A stretch of DNA of 64,000 nucleotides, taken from positions 47,028,140 through 47,092,139 of the forward strand of contig OY755252.1 in NCBI GenBank assembly GCA_963576725.1, written 5' to 3'. The notes beneath the pieces are model-generated. The model saw only the letters and a list, made by a program, of their open reading frames with translations, did no database searches and was not told the DNA's origin. Position 1 is the first letter of the stretch, and the number at the start of each line of letters is the position of its first letter. Position numbers and translations under genes: made by a program. Source of the DNA: Azorinus chamasolen (lineage: Eukaryota; Mollusca; Bivalvia; Cardiida; Solecurtidae). Positions 32,964 through 42,607 of this stretch are shown here, one piece after another.

Positions 32964-33118
32964 AAATTCATACCAGTGTTTTATCGTGCAATCGAACACT
33001 GGTAGGAGTTGAGATGCGTAGTAATTAAATTACGAGGCCGATAGGCCGAGTGATTTAATTATAAGCATCTCAACGACCACCCGTGTTCGATTGCACGATA
33101 AAAAACTGGTATAAATTT
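32964..33118. repeat. Foldback element, 155 bp
   Basis: AAATTCATACCAGTG, TTTTATCGTGCAATCGAACAC and GTTGAGATGC on the left are mirrored as GCATCTCAAC, GTGTTCGATTGCACGATAAA and ACTGGTATAAATTT on the right. The arms are about 70 bp with scattered mismatches and a loop near CGAGGCCGATAGGCC. Confidence 0.85.
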
Positions 33119-33731
33119 ATTATTTCGATTCTAACACTTCAATTTAACTATAATTTGCACCGCCACAACGGCACTACGTTTCTTGTCGTACGAATTTTCG
33201 AAGCCATATTACGTCACGTTACGCCGTTACAGCGCGTGCGGTGTTTTATTGAGAATTCAAACATAGATACGTCCCTTCTTTGTTTATGTAGATGTGTGCG
33301 CGAGGTGTGTTAGAATATATATTTGCAGGTTATGTGAATTGATTCGACCTGTTGAATATGATGTATAAATGATGGAATATGTAACGAGGAATATGTATAC
33401 TATATGTATAAGTTACGAATAAACTATGTCTAGGTCTATATTTGTTTTATTTCTCTCTAGTTTTGTATAAAAATATAGAAGAAAAAAAACACATAACACA
33501 AAAGTCATAGTAACAAACAGTCTGGATTCTGACGAGGCGCCGAGTTACTCGGCATCTCATTTGGATGCATACGTTTTGCATAGGTAGTCGCAGATGTGAT
33601 ATTGACAGCGAGAGTTAACTAAACAGAAACAACAACAACTCTTTTATTAAATCTTTAATGAATCATTGATCAATATACATTGTACATATATACAACTGAA
33701 TCGTAAATCACAAATCATAGTCATAACGAAT

Positions 33732-34834
33732 GTAGGACGTTTCGGCCAGCTTTGTTTCGGCCTAGAACGTTTTGGCCAAAATTAAAAAATTGTATTAAAA
33801 AGCAAAAATTGAATAATCAAAATCATTATGAAGAAAATATTCCAAAATAGGGAATTAATATAATACATAAATACTTGAACTGCTCTGATCTAATATTTCA
33901 ACGAAATTTTATTCTCTTTGATTTTATGGCTGAATGCATGTAACAAAAATGTGACGTGCATTTTGACATGATACTCTTTGAAAAAGGCCCTTAGTGGTCG
34001 AAATATTAGATCAGAGCAGTTCAAAATCATTAAATAGCCCTCTTTAAGTTAAATATGGGTATTTGGTCCATTACGTTTTTGTTTATACAGATCAGGATAA
34101 TAGCTAAGAAGGTGACAAATTCAGTTAACAAATTAGACTAGCGCTTACTCAACCCTGGGTACAAAGTGTGATAAAGAAGTGCTTTCAAATACAATAGTCA
34201 CATTGTTTAGTCATTTAAAACAGCCCCAGGCCACATAACACCTAACTAATGAATAACTATCCCGTTCAGTTTGGAATTTGATCTGGGTCCAAACTGTTTG
34301 ACACTCACTTTGTGCTATTTGTTTTCAGTCAAAATGTCATTTAGTTAAACTTTTGGTGGATTCAAATATAATACTGTAGTCACATAGTTATTTATTACTA
34401 TGACCAGTAAAGAAATATGAGTTATTTATTACTTTGATCAGTATAAAATCTTGAGTATAGTCTATTATACATTAGCAATTTTATTAAGTAAAATTTTATA
34501 ACATCCTCAAACGGTGTGGATCAATAAAGAAATAGGAATTATTTATTACTTTGATCAGTGTCTATCAATAATACACCTCTTTATCACACCTTATACCCAG
34601 GGATGAGTATGTGTGAGTATAACCTGTTTACGGAATTTATCCCCTGCTTAGCTAATATCATGAGCTGTATAACAAAAAAAAATAATGGACCAAAAAACCA
34701 ATATTTACCTTTTAATGTAATTTTTCAATTTTGGCCGAAACGTCCTACTTTGAAAAAAAATAGCTGGCCGAAAACATCCTAGGCCGAAACGTTCGGGCAG
34801 TTCTAAACGTCCGCTGGTCGAAACGTCCGTCCAT
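33732..34834. mobile_element. 1.1-kb element with GGACGTTTCGGCC-type inverted ends
   Basis: The left GGACGTTTCGGCCAGC (then TTTGTTTCGGCC) is mirrored at the right by GGCCGAAACG and GCTGGTCGAAACGTCC. The inner segments AAATATGGGTATTTGGTCCA (34053) and TGGACCAAAAAACCAATATT (34685) are also inverted. It encloses a 24-bp inverted repeat (33876-33899 with 34000-34023; TGAACTGCTCTGATCTAATA) and a second pair (34155 with 34600; CCCTGGGTA...GTGTGATAAAGA). Possibly nested MITEs; no gene. Confidence 0.65.
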
Positions 34835-35092
34835 CACTCATAACGCAGTGTTGTGTAAGTCAGTCGAGAAGTCTGAACGGGAGAAAAACTGTATATCTAC
34901 TTGACATATTTCAGCCCTGACAGACAGTCTAGACTATGATCAGACGACCTATCCCGCTTGCTAGATAATATATGGAGAAAAAAACATTTTAAACTTGATT
35001 CAACATGATGTGAGATTCTGTTCATCACTTTATTTGGGAAAAAAACAACACAGACATGTTTTTAACGTAGCAGAAACGAAATTCATTTATAT
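34835..35092. other. No gene seen
   Basis: Short AT-rich stretch; a worn GATCAGACGACC fragment near 34938. Confidence 0.4.
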
Positions 35093-35216
35093 TACATGAT
35101 TATGACGCAGGTGAGAAATGTGACAGACCATAACATCCACACATACTGTTATTTCACATGATTATGACACAGGCGAGAAATGTGACAGACCATAAATTTC
35201 ACACACACTGGTGCAG
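35093..35216. repeat. Tandem duplication, about 63 bp
   Basis: ACATGATTATGACGCAGGTG...AGAAATGTGACAGACCATAA occurs twice with a few changes. Confidence 0.85.
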
Positions 35217-35484
35217 ATTAATGCATTTTGATATCGCTCTACATTCCTGCAACATGCATTGGCGATTCGCTTGTCCGTCTGTCTGCCCGTCGTTCACATC
35301 TTATGGGTTTGCCTGTGTAACAACTAAACGCGTTCATCAGATCAAGTATGTTTAAGATATTAAGATGTGCCGAAGTTAGATCTATGTGATTTACTAGTAT
35401 AATTGTTTTTGTTTTCTTCAACGAGAATCTACATACACTTGTAGTTAAATCATGTTGAGAATTGTTGTCTGTTTCTACACATTC

Positions 35485-35716
35485 TTAACCCTTTACCTAT
35501 TGAATACTTGTGTGTGAAATAATTACATCATGAATACTTATTAGCTGAAGTTTAATAATGTCCTATGAGCACATGATTGCATGGTATTGGCAGAAACTGT
35601 ATTCTAATCATATCAATAAAATGGCCTAAGCAAATAAGGCAGGCCTTGATTAAAAGGACTCGTCTGAGTGTTGTCTACTCTGTTTGCAAGAGGCGTGAAT
35701 AAGCATTTGTATGAGT
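35485..35716 (+). mobile_element. Subfamily A MITE, degraded hairpin
   Basis: TTAACCCTTTACCTATTGAA, then GAAATAATTACATCATGAAT, GGCAGAAACTGTATTC, AAGCAAATAAGGCAGGCC and GTCTACTCTGTTTGCAAG. The right TTAA is lost. Confidence 0.7.
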
Positions 35717-35749
35717 CCGATAAATACAACAAAACGAAATGCAACATAG

Positions 35750-36015
35750 TCTATAAATTTTCCTTGGTCACTCGTCACATCTAACTCTGACACTCGACAC
35801 ACCTTCCTCTGACACTCGTCACACTTATTAATTATCACACATTTGCATGATAGTCATCACGCCTACATGATAATCATGATGCCTATTACACTCATCACAT
35901 CTACCTGTGACTCTCATCACAACTACTTCTGACACTAATCACATTTATCCCTGACACTCATCACACTACATCTACTTCGGACACTCATCACACCAAGCCT
36001 ACCCATGACTCTCAT
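35750..36015. repeat. Degenerate minisatellite (CTCATCAC type)
   Basis: Repeats of GACACTCATCACA with spacers such as CCTACCTCTG, about ten units of roughly 25 bp. Confidence 0.75.
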
Positions 36016-36393
36016 CCATACACATACCAAAATAAATAACAATGTCTGAAAATAACGGATTGTCATCAGCCACATGGGTTGTCACATTTTTCAGTAATGA
36101 AGAACCTAATGTTTGCACACGCCCTAAAATATCCACAGTATTCAAACTACAGTTAACTATAGATTACACTCAGTATGAAAAGGTAGGGTGGTTTGGAATG
36201 ACATACAGTGCTGACAATGGTTCAAAAGAAGCCCTCTGACATGGTTTTACACTGTTTGAAAATAACAGCTCACTTGTTTAACACATGCAATTTTTTAATA
36301 AAATAAAAACCTTATTGTTCAAGATTTTAGCCCAATAATTATCAAGAAAAACAAAACTTAAAAAGTGTTAATGAACAAGAGACAACACAGCGC
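36016..36393. other. No supported gene
   Basis: A 65-codon frame (36042-36239) has no recognisable motif, signal or neighbours. I leave it unannotated. Confidence 0.5.
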
Positions 36394-37283
36394 CTAACCC
36401 TTTCCTTGTTGGATATTAACGTAAGTCATAACATGTTTATAGCACGAATATCTAGTTGGTAATGTTTATAATGACATGCGTGCAGTTGATGGTTTTGATA
36501 GAAACGGAAGAATCCGATACCGGTATATCATGATTTCATAAGCAAACAGAGCAAGCCTTGATCAGACGGTTCCCGTTTGATATGGGTCTCCTTTGTTTGC
36601 AAAGGCGTTAAGGTTTATTCCCATTTCGTCTACTTCCCATTTCGTCTACTGTAATTCATTCCCATTTCGTCTACTCTAAAATTTTATCCTGTTCCCATTT
36701 CGTCTACTGTTATAATTAAGTTATATTTACTCAGTTATTTTATTAATATCATACAAGATTCAGACATTTTATGACATTTTAATGTGTTGTGTTCATTTTT
36801 TATATTCTTTTTAATATTTAAGATGCTTTATTACAGCAGATTTAATCCACAGTAGAATTTTTGACACGTATCACTGTTAGGGGGTGGGGGCATTGCATAA
36901 GTATTACCATGACTTACATCAGTTGGGTTTGGACCCAGATCAATTGATTGGCTGAAGTGGTTTCTTGTTGTGTTTTGTAAACTAAATCTTAAAACTCCTA
37001 CAGAAAACTGTTTTGGGTTTTGATCCAGATCAATAGTTTGGGTCAAGATAAACCAAAGAAATTATAACTTGATATTAAAAAGTTCTAAAATGCATGACTC
37101 TTGCCTGATGTGAAGATAATATAATATTGATCAAAGACATAAAAATATAAGCAGTAGACATGACAAATATAAGCAGTTGACGAAATGGGTAAGGGTGTAA
37201 AATTAGGAGTAGACGAAATGGGAACAATTGCCAAAACGAGATGGGAAGTAGACGAAATGTGAAGTTACCGGCGTTAAACGGTG
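36394..37283 (+). mobile_element. Subfamily A MITE split by an 8-bp-TSD element
   Basis: The left end CTAACCCTTTCCTTG, body and hairpin (AGCAAACAGAGCAAGCC / GGGTCTCCTTTGTTTGC) run to GGCGTTAA at 36604. After the insert, GGCGTTAA recurs (37270) and continues as ACGGTGTATTTATGGAG, the right end of an A element. Confidence 0.8.
36612..37269. mobile_element. 658-bp transposon with clustered CCCATTTCGTCTAC sites
   Basis: Flanked by the direct repeat GGCGTTAA (36604-36611, 37270-37277), an 8-bp target duplication. The ends GGTTTATTCCCATTTCG and CGAAATGTGAAGTTACC are imperfect inverted repeats. CCCATTTCGTCTAC appears four times on the left, and GTAGACGAAATGGG or variants several times on the right. 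An 8-bp duplication with subterminal sites fits hAT-like elements (inference). An inverted partial copy is at 60210-60535. Non-autonomous. Confidence 0.85.
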
Positions 37284-37465
37284 TATTTATGGAGTGAAGG
37301 GTGAAGTATATTTATGGAGTCAAGGGTGAAGTACATTTTTATGGAGTGAAGGGTGAAGTATATTTATGGAGTGAAGGGTGAAGTATATTTATGGAGTGAC
37401 GGGTGAAGTATATTTATGGAGTGAAGGGTGAAGTATATTTATGGAGTGAAGGGTGAAGTATAAGC
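37284..37465. repeat. 25-bp minisatellite, seven copies, from a MITE right end
   Basis: Unit TATTTATGGAGTGAAGGG plus TGAAGTA. It continues the right terminus of the A element ending here, and equals the GTTTATATGAGGGAAAGGG end of other copies. Confidence 0.9.
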
Positions 37466-37477
37466 TCCTGATTACAC

Positions 37478-37700
37478 TTAACCCTTTACTCCATGAACAT
37501 CCACGTATAAAATAACGACATCGTGAATATTAATTATTGTACTGTTTAAATAATAGCAAATGGACACAATAATTTTTGATCATTGCAGAAATCGTAGAAT
37601 CAGATCTATACAATTTAATAAGCAAACAGATCAGATCCTTGTCAGAACCAGCTGGTCTGGGTCTACTCTGTTTGTTTGTAAATGCGCAAAGAGGCAGATT
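37478..37700 (+). mobile_element. Subfamily A MITE
   Basis: TTAACCCTTTACTCCATGAA, AAATAACGACATCGTGAATA, AGAATCAGATCTATAC, AGCAAACAGATCAGATCC and GGGTCTACTCTGTTTG. The palindrome is shortened and the right end is lost. Confidence 0.7.
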
Positions 37701-38117
37701 CATTGAGGCAGATTGCATGACTTTATTTATTATATGACTTTAATGTTATTTGATATGCTTAATGTTCAATGTTTTTCGTCTTGATATGCGTCCCGTTTTG
37801 TCTTGTGGCTGTGCCGTTTCTTATTTGATGCTGTTTGGTGCCGTGACTTTTCGTGTGTGGCTCTCCCTGTTTGACCATTTTTCCATATTTAAAAGTACAC
37901 AGGTTCCTTTAACTCATTCTCGGACTAGACTATTTTTAGACCAAAGATATTCTATTCAATGACATTATACCTATAACAACTATCAATTAAGATATTTTAC
38001 TTTTGGAAGTCCAAACTGTTCTCCTGATTGCAATAAAGTTGTTTTTGATGCAGTTCATCGTTACATCCGAGCCTCCAACCGATGTCTATAGTATGCAATA
38101 AATATGTTTAAACTAAA

Positions 38118-38325
38118 CTAGACACAAACTCGTTGAATAAATCTACCGAAAAGGAGCATTTACTAGAGAACAGGATTGTTTTAGAATTATGTAGTTTTTT
38201 CAGCCATTGTGATAAATAGAACATTTGTTCCTATATATGAAGCAAATGCTCTATTTATCACAATGTCTTAAAATATGACCTTTACAGAGATGCAATAAGG
38301 CGTCAGTAGGAGAGAATTGGTTAAT
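38118..38325 (+). mobile_element. Subfamily F MITE
   Basis: AATAAATCTACCGAAAAGGAG, ACTAGAGAACAGG, a GCCATTGTGATAAATAGAAC / TGCTCTATTTATCACAATG hairpin, and GGAGAGAATTGGTTAA at the right. The left end is worn. Confidence 0.7.
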
Positions 38326-38588
38326 ATAATTTAGAGTGCTTTAGAAAGCAATAGCGAATTTGAAATTGAACGGATTTCATTAACAGAACCACTAAAATGG
38401 TTTTTATAATATATATAAAACTTTAATACCCCTTTTAAACAATGACATAAAATCCTTGGCTTAAACAAGTTTACAACAATAAACATTCATTTTGTTTGAA
38501 ATTTGGGGTAAATATTCTAAGTATCCAAAGTAACAACCATATTCATTTTAATGTTTCCTTTGGTACAGATATTGCGTCCTAGATAGTA

Positions 38589-38830
38589 TTAACCATGTCC
38601 CTGTTCTATATCTATTCCACATTTCAATACCTACTGCATATTCATGGACAAAATAAGCATAATGAAACTGAATAGAAATTGGAACATTGTAGCCATTTTA
38701 GAAACTAACGAAATAGATCTATCAAATTCCATCCGCAAACTGAGCAGATCGAGATCAGACAGCTCCAACAGGAACCGTCTGATCTGGGTCTTCTCTGTTT
38801 GTTAATGTGTTTATATGAAGGAAATGGTTA
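38589..38830 (+). mobile_element. Subfamily B MITE
   Basis: TTAACCATGTCCCTGTTC, B body (AATACCTACTGCATATTCATG), a GAGATCAGACAGCTCC / GGAACCGTCTGATC hairpin and GAAGGAAATGGTTA. Confidence 0.8.
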
Positions 38831-38929
38831 TACACAGTATTGTATTCGGGTAGGCAATGTATAAGGAGTCGGAAAAAACCGTCGACAAAGCACAAACCAA
38901 ATTGAGCCGTAGTCTGAGAACCCGACCTC

Positions 38930-39118
38930 TTTGAATAATTCTACCGAAAATGAGCACTTACTAGAGAAAAGACAACTTTTAGAACTGTGTAGTTTTGAAA
39001 CCATTGTGATAAATAGAGTATTTGCCCTTACGGAGCAACTGCTTTGTCAATCACAGTGGTTTCAAAATGTGACTTATGCAGAGGTGTCAAAAGGCGTCAG
39101 TATGAGGGAATGGGATAA
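38930..39118 (+). mobile_element. Subfamily F MITE
   Basis: TTTGAATAATTCTACCGAAAA, the hairpin AACCATTGTGATAAATAGAG / TCAATCACAGTGGTTTC, and the right end ATGAGGGAATGGGATAA. It lies about 250 bp downstream of the receptor stop codon. Confidence 0.75.
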
Positions 39119-39161
39119 AAGAAACATATTCTGATGAGATACTCATAGTGAAGACCTAAAC

Positions 39162-39313
39162 GAGTCGAGGACGCACTGGCTGTCCGTGTCTACGCTGTTT
39201 GAGGTGCAAAAAGACCCCACTCCCCTGAGAGCGGTTAGAGTCGAGGACGCACTGGCTGTCCGAGTCTACGCTGTTTGAAGTGCAAAAAGACCCACTCCCC
39301 GGAGAGCGGTTAG
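39162..39313. repeat. 76-bp tandem duplication next to the receptor 3' end
   Basis: GAGTCGAGGACGCACTGGCT...CTACGCTGTTTGA...GAGAGCGGTTA occurs twice with four or so differences. It lies 55 bp beyond the stop codon, so it could be in the 3' untranslated region. Confidence 0.9.
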
Positions 39314-39368
39314 AATAATAATACTTGATTTAGCAACTAAAACAAAAGCTATACAGAGATATTTTGTG

Positions 39369-40622
39369 TTAACGACTACATTTGAAAATTCTACGAAGAA
39401 AATGTTTCACTTTACTTCTGAATTGACGATTTAAGAAACAGTAGACAACAGGGTTAGCAGCACTGTTGAGTAGGTATGACCTCAATAATAAGTTGAACAG
39501 TGTCAACTCGACAGCATTCATGGATTTCTTAGGTTTCTGTTCGATAAAGCGTAATGTGGACACAGTCAAATATGGAATAAAAGACAATATAAATATCAAT
39601 GTTACTATAAATAGAATGAGTGTGGTCCGCCCAGCACGGATGTCCTTTCCACCATGTCGTCTGACGGAACTGTCCGAATGAGCTCGATCACGAACCGCAA
39701 ATGGTTCGGTGACATCCGGTAGATTATCAGGCGAACTCTTTGATTTACGGAGAAGGTTCGGAGAATGTTGGGATAATGTCCTTAGCAAACGCGTAGAAAA
39801 TTTCATGGACTTGTCGGGTGAGCTGGTGTGTGTACGGCACGTCGACTGCGACATTGAAAATCCGGATTTTCCACTTGATCTACTTCGGCACACAACCCGA
39901 CCTATCATAGCGTACATTAAGGTCAGTGCCAAAATCTGACTAACCACGAATATTAAAAGATACAAGTTGAAAGTAAGTAGCAGTTTCGTGTCTATAGACG
40001 CATCAACATAACACGTTCGTAATAGAAACTTTGTCTCGTTCGTTGGTCCCGGCAGGACTATGTTGGTGGTGCCGTAAAAGAACAAGGCCGGAGCTGCACA
40101 ACCCATGGACACCACTACTGATACAATGCAAAACACTTTGGAATGGCTAACTGTCATGTTAGGTTTCAGTGGTGTACACACTCTGCGAAATCTGTCCACC
40201 GCGATCGCAAGCAACACCAGCGACGATGTGTTATTCATGAAGAACGTCATAAACCTCGACACTTTACACAGGATCGGGAAATCGAAGTTATAGAAGTTTG
40301 TCAACAGACTCAGCTCTACCGGCATCCCGAACGCGCAATTAATAAAGTCGCAAAGAGCCAATGAGATAATAAAGTGTCTAGATGTTGTCTTGGCCATCTT
40401 GAACAGGTAGATTATAACAACAAGAAAGTTCCCTGGTAAACCAATAGACATCAATAGTGCAGTGTACACAAACGATGGCAGCAGAATATAGAACTGCTCC
40501 ATCCTGAGTCTATCAATATATAGTCCATCTTCTATGATTGTGACGTTGGTAGAGTTTCCACTGCCCGACCCACGGCTGCCATACAGCTGTTTGGACAGTG
40601 ATTCGGCGAAGTCCGAAGGCAT
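39369..40622 (-). CDS. Class A (rhodopsin-like) G protein-coupled receptor, orphan peptide-receptor type
   Basis: An intronless 417-residue plasma-membrane receptor expected to signal through heterotrimeric G proteins. The extracellular N-terminus (1-45) has N-glycosylation sites at Asn23 and Asn26. Seven helices are visible: TM1 about 46-74 (GN at 64-65), TM2 82-103 (LALCD, Asp92), TM3 119-150 (Cys119), TM4 163-183, TM5 213-240, TM6 332-355, TM7 371-396. Cys204 in loop 2 can pair with Cys119; Asn195 is a further glycosylation site. TM3 ends in Asp143-Arg144-Phe145 instead of DRY, TM6 has FIPY instead of CWxP, and TM7 keeps NPVVY (390-394). Loop 3 (about 245-331) is long, Ser/Arg-rich and likely phosphorylated. 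Helix 8 (FRSKVKHFLRRIF) ends near Cys415, a possible palmitoylation site. The ATG is supported by an in-frame TAA two codons upstream. The TM2-TM3 style recalls expanded mollusc neuropeptide-receptor-like GPCRs; the ligand cannot be told. Confidence 0.95.
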   Translation of the reverse strand: MPSDFAESLSKQLYGSRGSGSGNSTNVTIIEDGLYIDRLRMEQFYILLPSFVYTALLMSIGLPGNFLVVIIYLFKMAKTTSRHFIISLALCDFINCAFGMPVELSLLTNFYNFDFPILCKVSRFMTFFMNNTSSLVLLAIAVDRFRRVCTPLKPNMTVSHSKVFCIVSVVVSMGCAAPALFFYGTTNIVLPGPTNETKFLLRTCYVDASIDTKLLLTFNLYLLIFVVSQILALTLMYAMIGRVVCRSRSSGKSGFSMSQSTCRTHTSSPDKSMKFSTRLLRTLSQHSPNLLRKSKSSPDNLPDVTEPFAVRDRAHSDSSVRRHGGKDIRAGRTTLILFIVTLIFILSFIPYLTVSTLRFIEQKPKKSMNAVELTLFNLLLRSYLLNSAANPVVYCFLNRQFRSKVKHFLRRIFKCSR

Positions 40623-40702
40623 TGCTTAGGCTTTCTTATTTCTGATATTTGGGGACACAGTTTCAGTGGACGGGTTTCAGCAGATATTCATACTCTTTTG
40701 GA

Positions 40703-40716
40703 CCTGAAAATAAACG
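40703..40716 (-). promoter_or_regulatory. Candidate 3' splice site in the receptor 5' UTR
   Basis: On the minus strand, CGTTTATTTTCAG is followed by GTCCAAAAG, a normal-looking acceptor about 80 nt before the ATG. With the single-exon coding region, this suggests a non-coding first exon further upstream (above 40720). Unproven. Confidence 0.4.
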
Positions 40717-40980
40717 AAACCAGTCTATATCAGAAATGTAAATAAAGTGTGTATTAAGGAAATCTGAGTAAATTATATTTTCTCCGCCAATCCCTATGTT
40801 GCTGCTACGTATTAGATTCGCCTCTATTATAATGTTGGAATAGTCCATTCGACCGACAAATAGGTTTTGATAGATCATTAGGTATCTTATCTTAATTTAA
40901 GGCTAGATTACGCTTTCCCGAAACTGGGGGTGTAGTTACGCAAACACGTAATATACATGTACATTTCAAAGATAGTTCTG

Positions 40981-41184
40981 CAGTAAAACCTCTCTATAAC
41001 GACCACTAAATAGTGTTAATTAGTTGGTATTTAGGGCAGGTGGCTGCTTAACGGAATGTAATGGGTAAATCAGAACGATCCTATAGGAGCGTTCTGTTTT
41101 ACTTTCACCTTGCTTGAAGCAGCCACCTGCCTTTACACAAACTATTTAATGTAATTTAGTGGCCGTTATAGAGAGGTTTTACTG
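40981..41184. mobile_element. Family E MITE, CTCTCTATAACG-type ends
   Basis: CAGTAAAACCTCTCTATAACG at the left, CGTTATAGAGAGGTTTTACTG at the right, exact reverse complements. The stem is GGCAGGTGGCTGCTTAA / TTGAAGCAGCCACCTGCC, and the inner arms CAGAACG / CGTTCTG differ from the usual CAGAAAG / CTTTCTG but still pair. Confidence 0.9.
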
Positions 41185-41384
41185 TACCAAAATATCTGAT
41201 GAAACCGCAGCAAGTGAGTGATTAGCGGACAACACGACAAGGATTGCCATCAGCTTGAATACTGACAAGACACGCAGTAAACTATGAGTTACTAAACTGC
41301 TCATCTAGATCGAGAATGTTAGTAAAGGTTATCAAATATACAAATTAAATGATCTCAATGGATATAAAACATCGGACTATCACC

Positions 41385-41531
41385 CTTTCAGTGCGGTAAA
41401 CGATTCACTAATGTCATTGGCAAACATGAGAAGGTTCCTATAGGGACCCTATAATCAAGGACTGCAAAGTTTGTCTTGTTATGTTGTGTTTAAAAATATC
41501 CATGAATATTCACGGTAAGTTTGACGTTTTG
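41385..41531. repeat. Worn TTAA-type MITE
   Basis: ACCCTTTCAGTGCGG, GGCAAACATGAGAAGG, a GGTTCCTATAGGGACC palindrome and TCCATGAATATTCACGGTAAG. Similar to 17072-17270. Confidence 0.55.
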
Positions 41532-41535
41532 AATA

Positions 41536-41852
41536 CAGTGCTCCCTCCCTACAACGGCCCTCTCAATAACGATTCCCACCTTACAACAACGCATGTCACT
41601 TTTTTCCATCGTATTGTCTTTGTGCCTCTATCAAACCCTATGTTGTGACCACTCTTTAGAATCGTCACTAAAGAGTGGTCACAACATAGGGTTTGATTGA
41701 TGCATAACGGTTTTAGTTCTCGAACTTCACTTGATATGGGGATCTGCAAACAAGCTAATTGTGTTTGATTTTCCCTCCCTATAACAACTTCCTCTGAACA
41801 ACACATACAATCTTCGTTTCCCAAAGGGTGTCGTTGTAGAGAGGGAGCACTG
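41536..41852. mobile_element. 317-bp TA-flanked MITE with a family G hairpin inside
   Basis: CAGTGCTCCCTCCCTACAACG at the left and CGTTGTAGAGAGGGAGCACTG at the right (one base differs in the junction), TA on both sides. In the middle (41624-41700) is ATCAAACCCTATGTTGTGAC with its mirror GTCACAACATAGGGTTTGAT. Confidence 0.9.
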
Positions 41853-41862
41853 TATTGGAATA

Positions 41863-42081
41863 CAGTACAAAATCGATACTACGAACACTCGATACTACGA
41901 ACACTCAAATATGTACCATATTGATATTTAGCACATGTGGCAGCTTAATGCAGGGTAAATATAATGCAGAAAGCTCGTCTATGAGTTTTCTGCATGACTT
42001 TCACGCTGCATTAAGCAGTCACCTACCTAGAAATACAAGAATTCTTCATCACTAAAATTTCGTAATATCGAGTTTTTACTG
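41863..42081. mobile_element. Family E MITE, third end type
   Basis: TA-flanked. Left CAGTACAAAATCGATACTACG with a short duplication (CGATACTACGAACACT twice), right CGTAATATCGAGTTTTTACTG. Core GGCAGCTTAATGCAGGG / GCTGCATTAAGCAGTCACC. Confidence 0.85.
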
Positions 42082-42221
42082 TACATCATTTGAAAAATTC
42101 AGCGCTAAAATGGTTAATGGATAATCCAAGGCTATTGCACAAAGTAACATATCTCTAATGTTTCATAATAATAATAAATAGTAATATTCTTATATTAACA
42201 TAAATAATAACGTATATTTAC

Positions 42222-42398
42222 TAATCTAAACCTTTCGAAACCGGAGTTTTAGTAGAGAATAATTTACATACATTTAGACAGGTTGTTCCTTAATGCAGGG
42301 AGCTTTCTGCATGACTTTTACCTTACATTAAGCTACCACCCATCTCACAGACGGATATTTGTATTCGATTGAACGTTCGGTTTAGAGAGGTTTTACTG
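42222..42398. mobile_element. Family E MITE, half of stem deleted
   Basis: Left AACCTTTCGAAACCGG, right CGGTTTAGAGAGGTTTTACTG before TA. The core is shortened (CTTAATGCAGGGAGCTTTCTG). Confidence 0.7.
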
Positions 42399-42413
42399 TA
42401 TATAGATAAATTA

Positions 42414-42607
42414 CAGTAAACTATCGATTATTCGAACACTTAAATACGTATCATTATCGATCTTTAAAACAAGTGACAGCTTAATGCATGGTGAAAGTCA
42501 TACAGAAAGCTCCTGTATGAGCTTTCTGCATGACTTTTACCATGCTTTAAGCAACCACCTGTCTAAAAGGGTCTAAATTATTCTACCGAATAATCGAGAT
42601 TTTACTG
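42414..42607. mobile_element. Family E MITE with ATTATTCGAACAC-type ends
   Basis: TA-flanked. CAGTAAACTATCGATTATTC / GAATAATCGAGATTTTACTG, core GACAGCTTAATGCATGG / CCATGCTTTAAGCAACC. It ends 9 bp before the mariner element. Confidence 0.9.

Larger units (their letters stand above)
31427..33618 (+). mobile_element. Subfamily C MITE interrupted by about 2 kb
   Basis: The left TTAACTCTTTCGCTGTCAAA (31427) and right TTGACAGCGAGAGTTAA (33602-33618) are the two ends of one C element. The right part keeps AGTCATAGTAAC and the D-type hairpin GACGAGGCGCCGAG / CTCGGCATCTCATTTGGAT as in 7340-7523. Between them lie a LINE 3' coding fragment, a B MITE and a foldback. An alternative is two unrelated C copies facing each other. 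Confidence 0.6.

Noticed and set aside
36042..36239. 65-codon frame
   Set aside because: Length expected by chance; no motif, and no support from surroundings.
39466..40364. Plus-strand frames of 62-76 codons opposite the receptor
   Set aside because: Antisense shadows of the receptor coding sequence.
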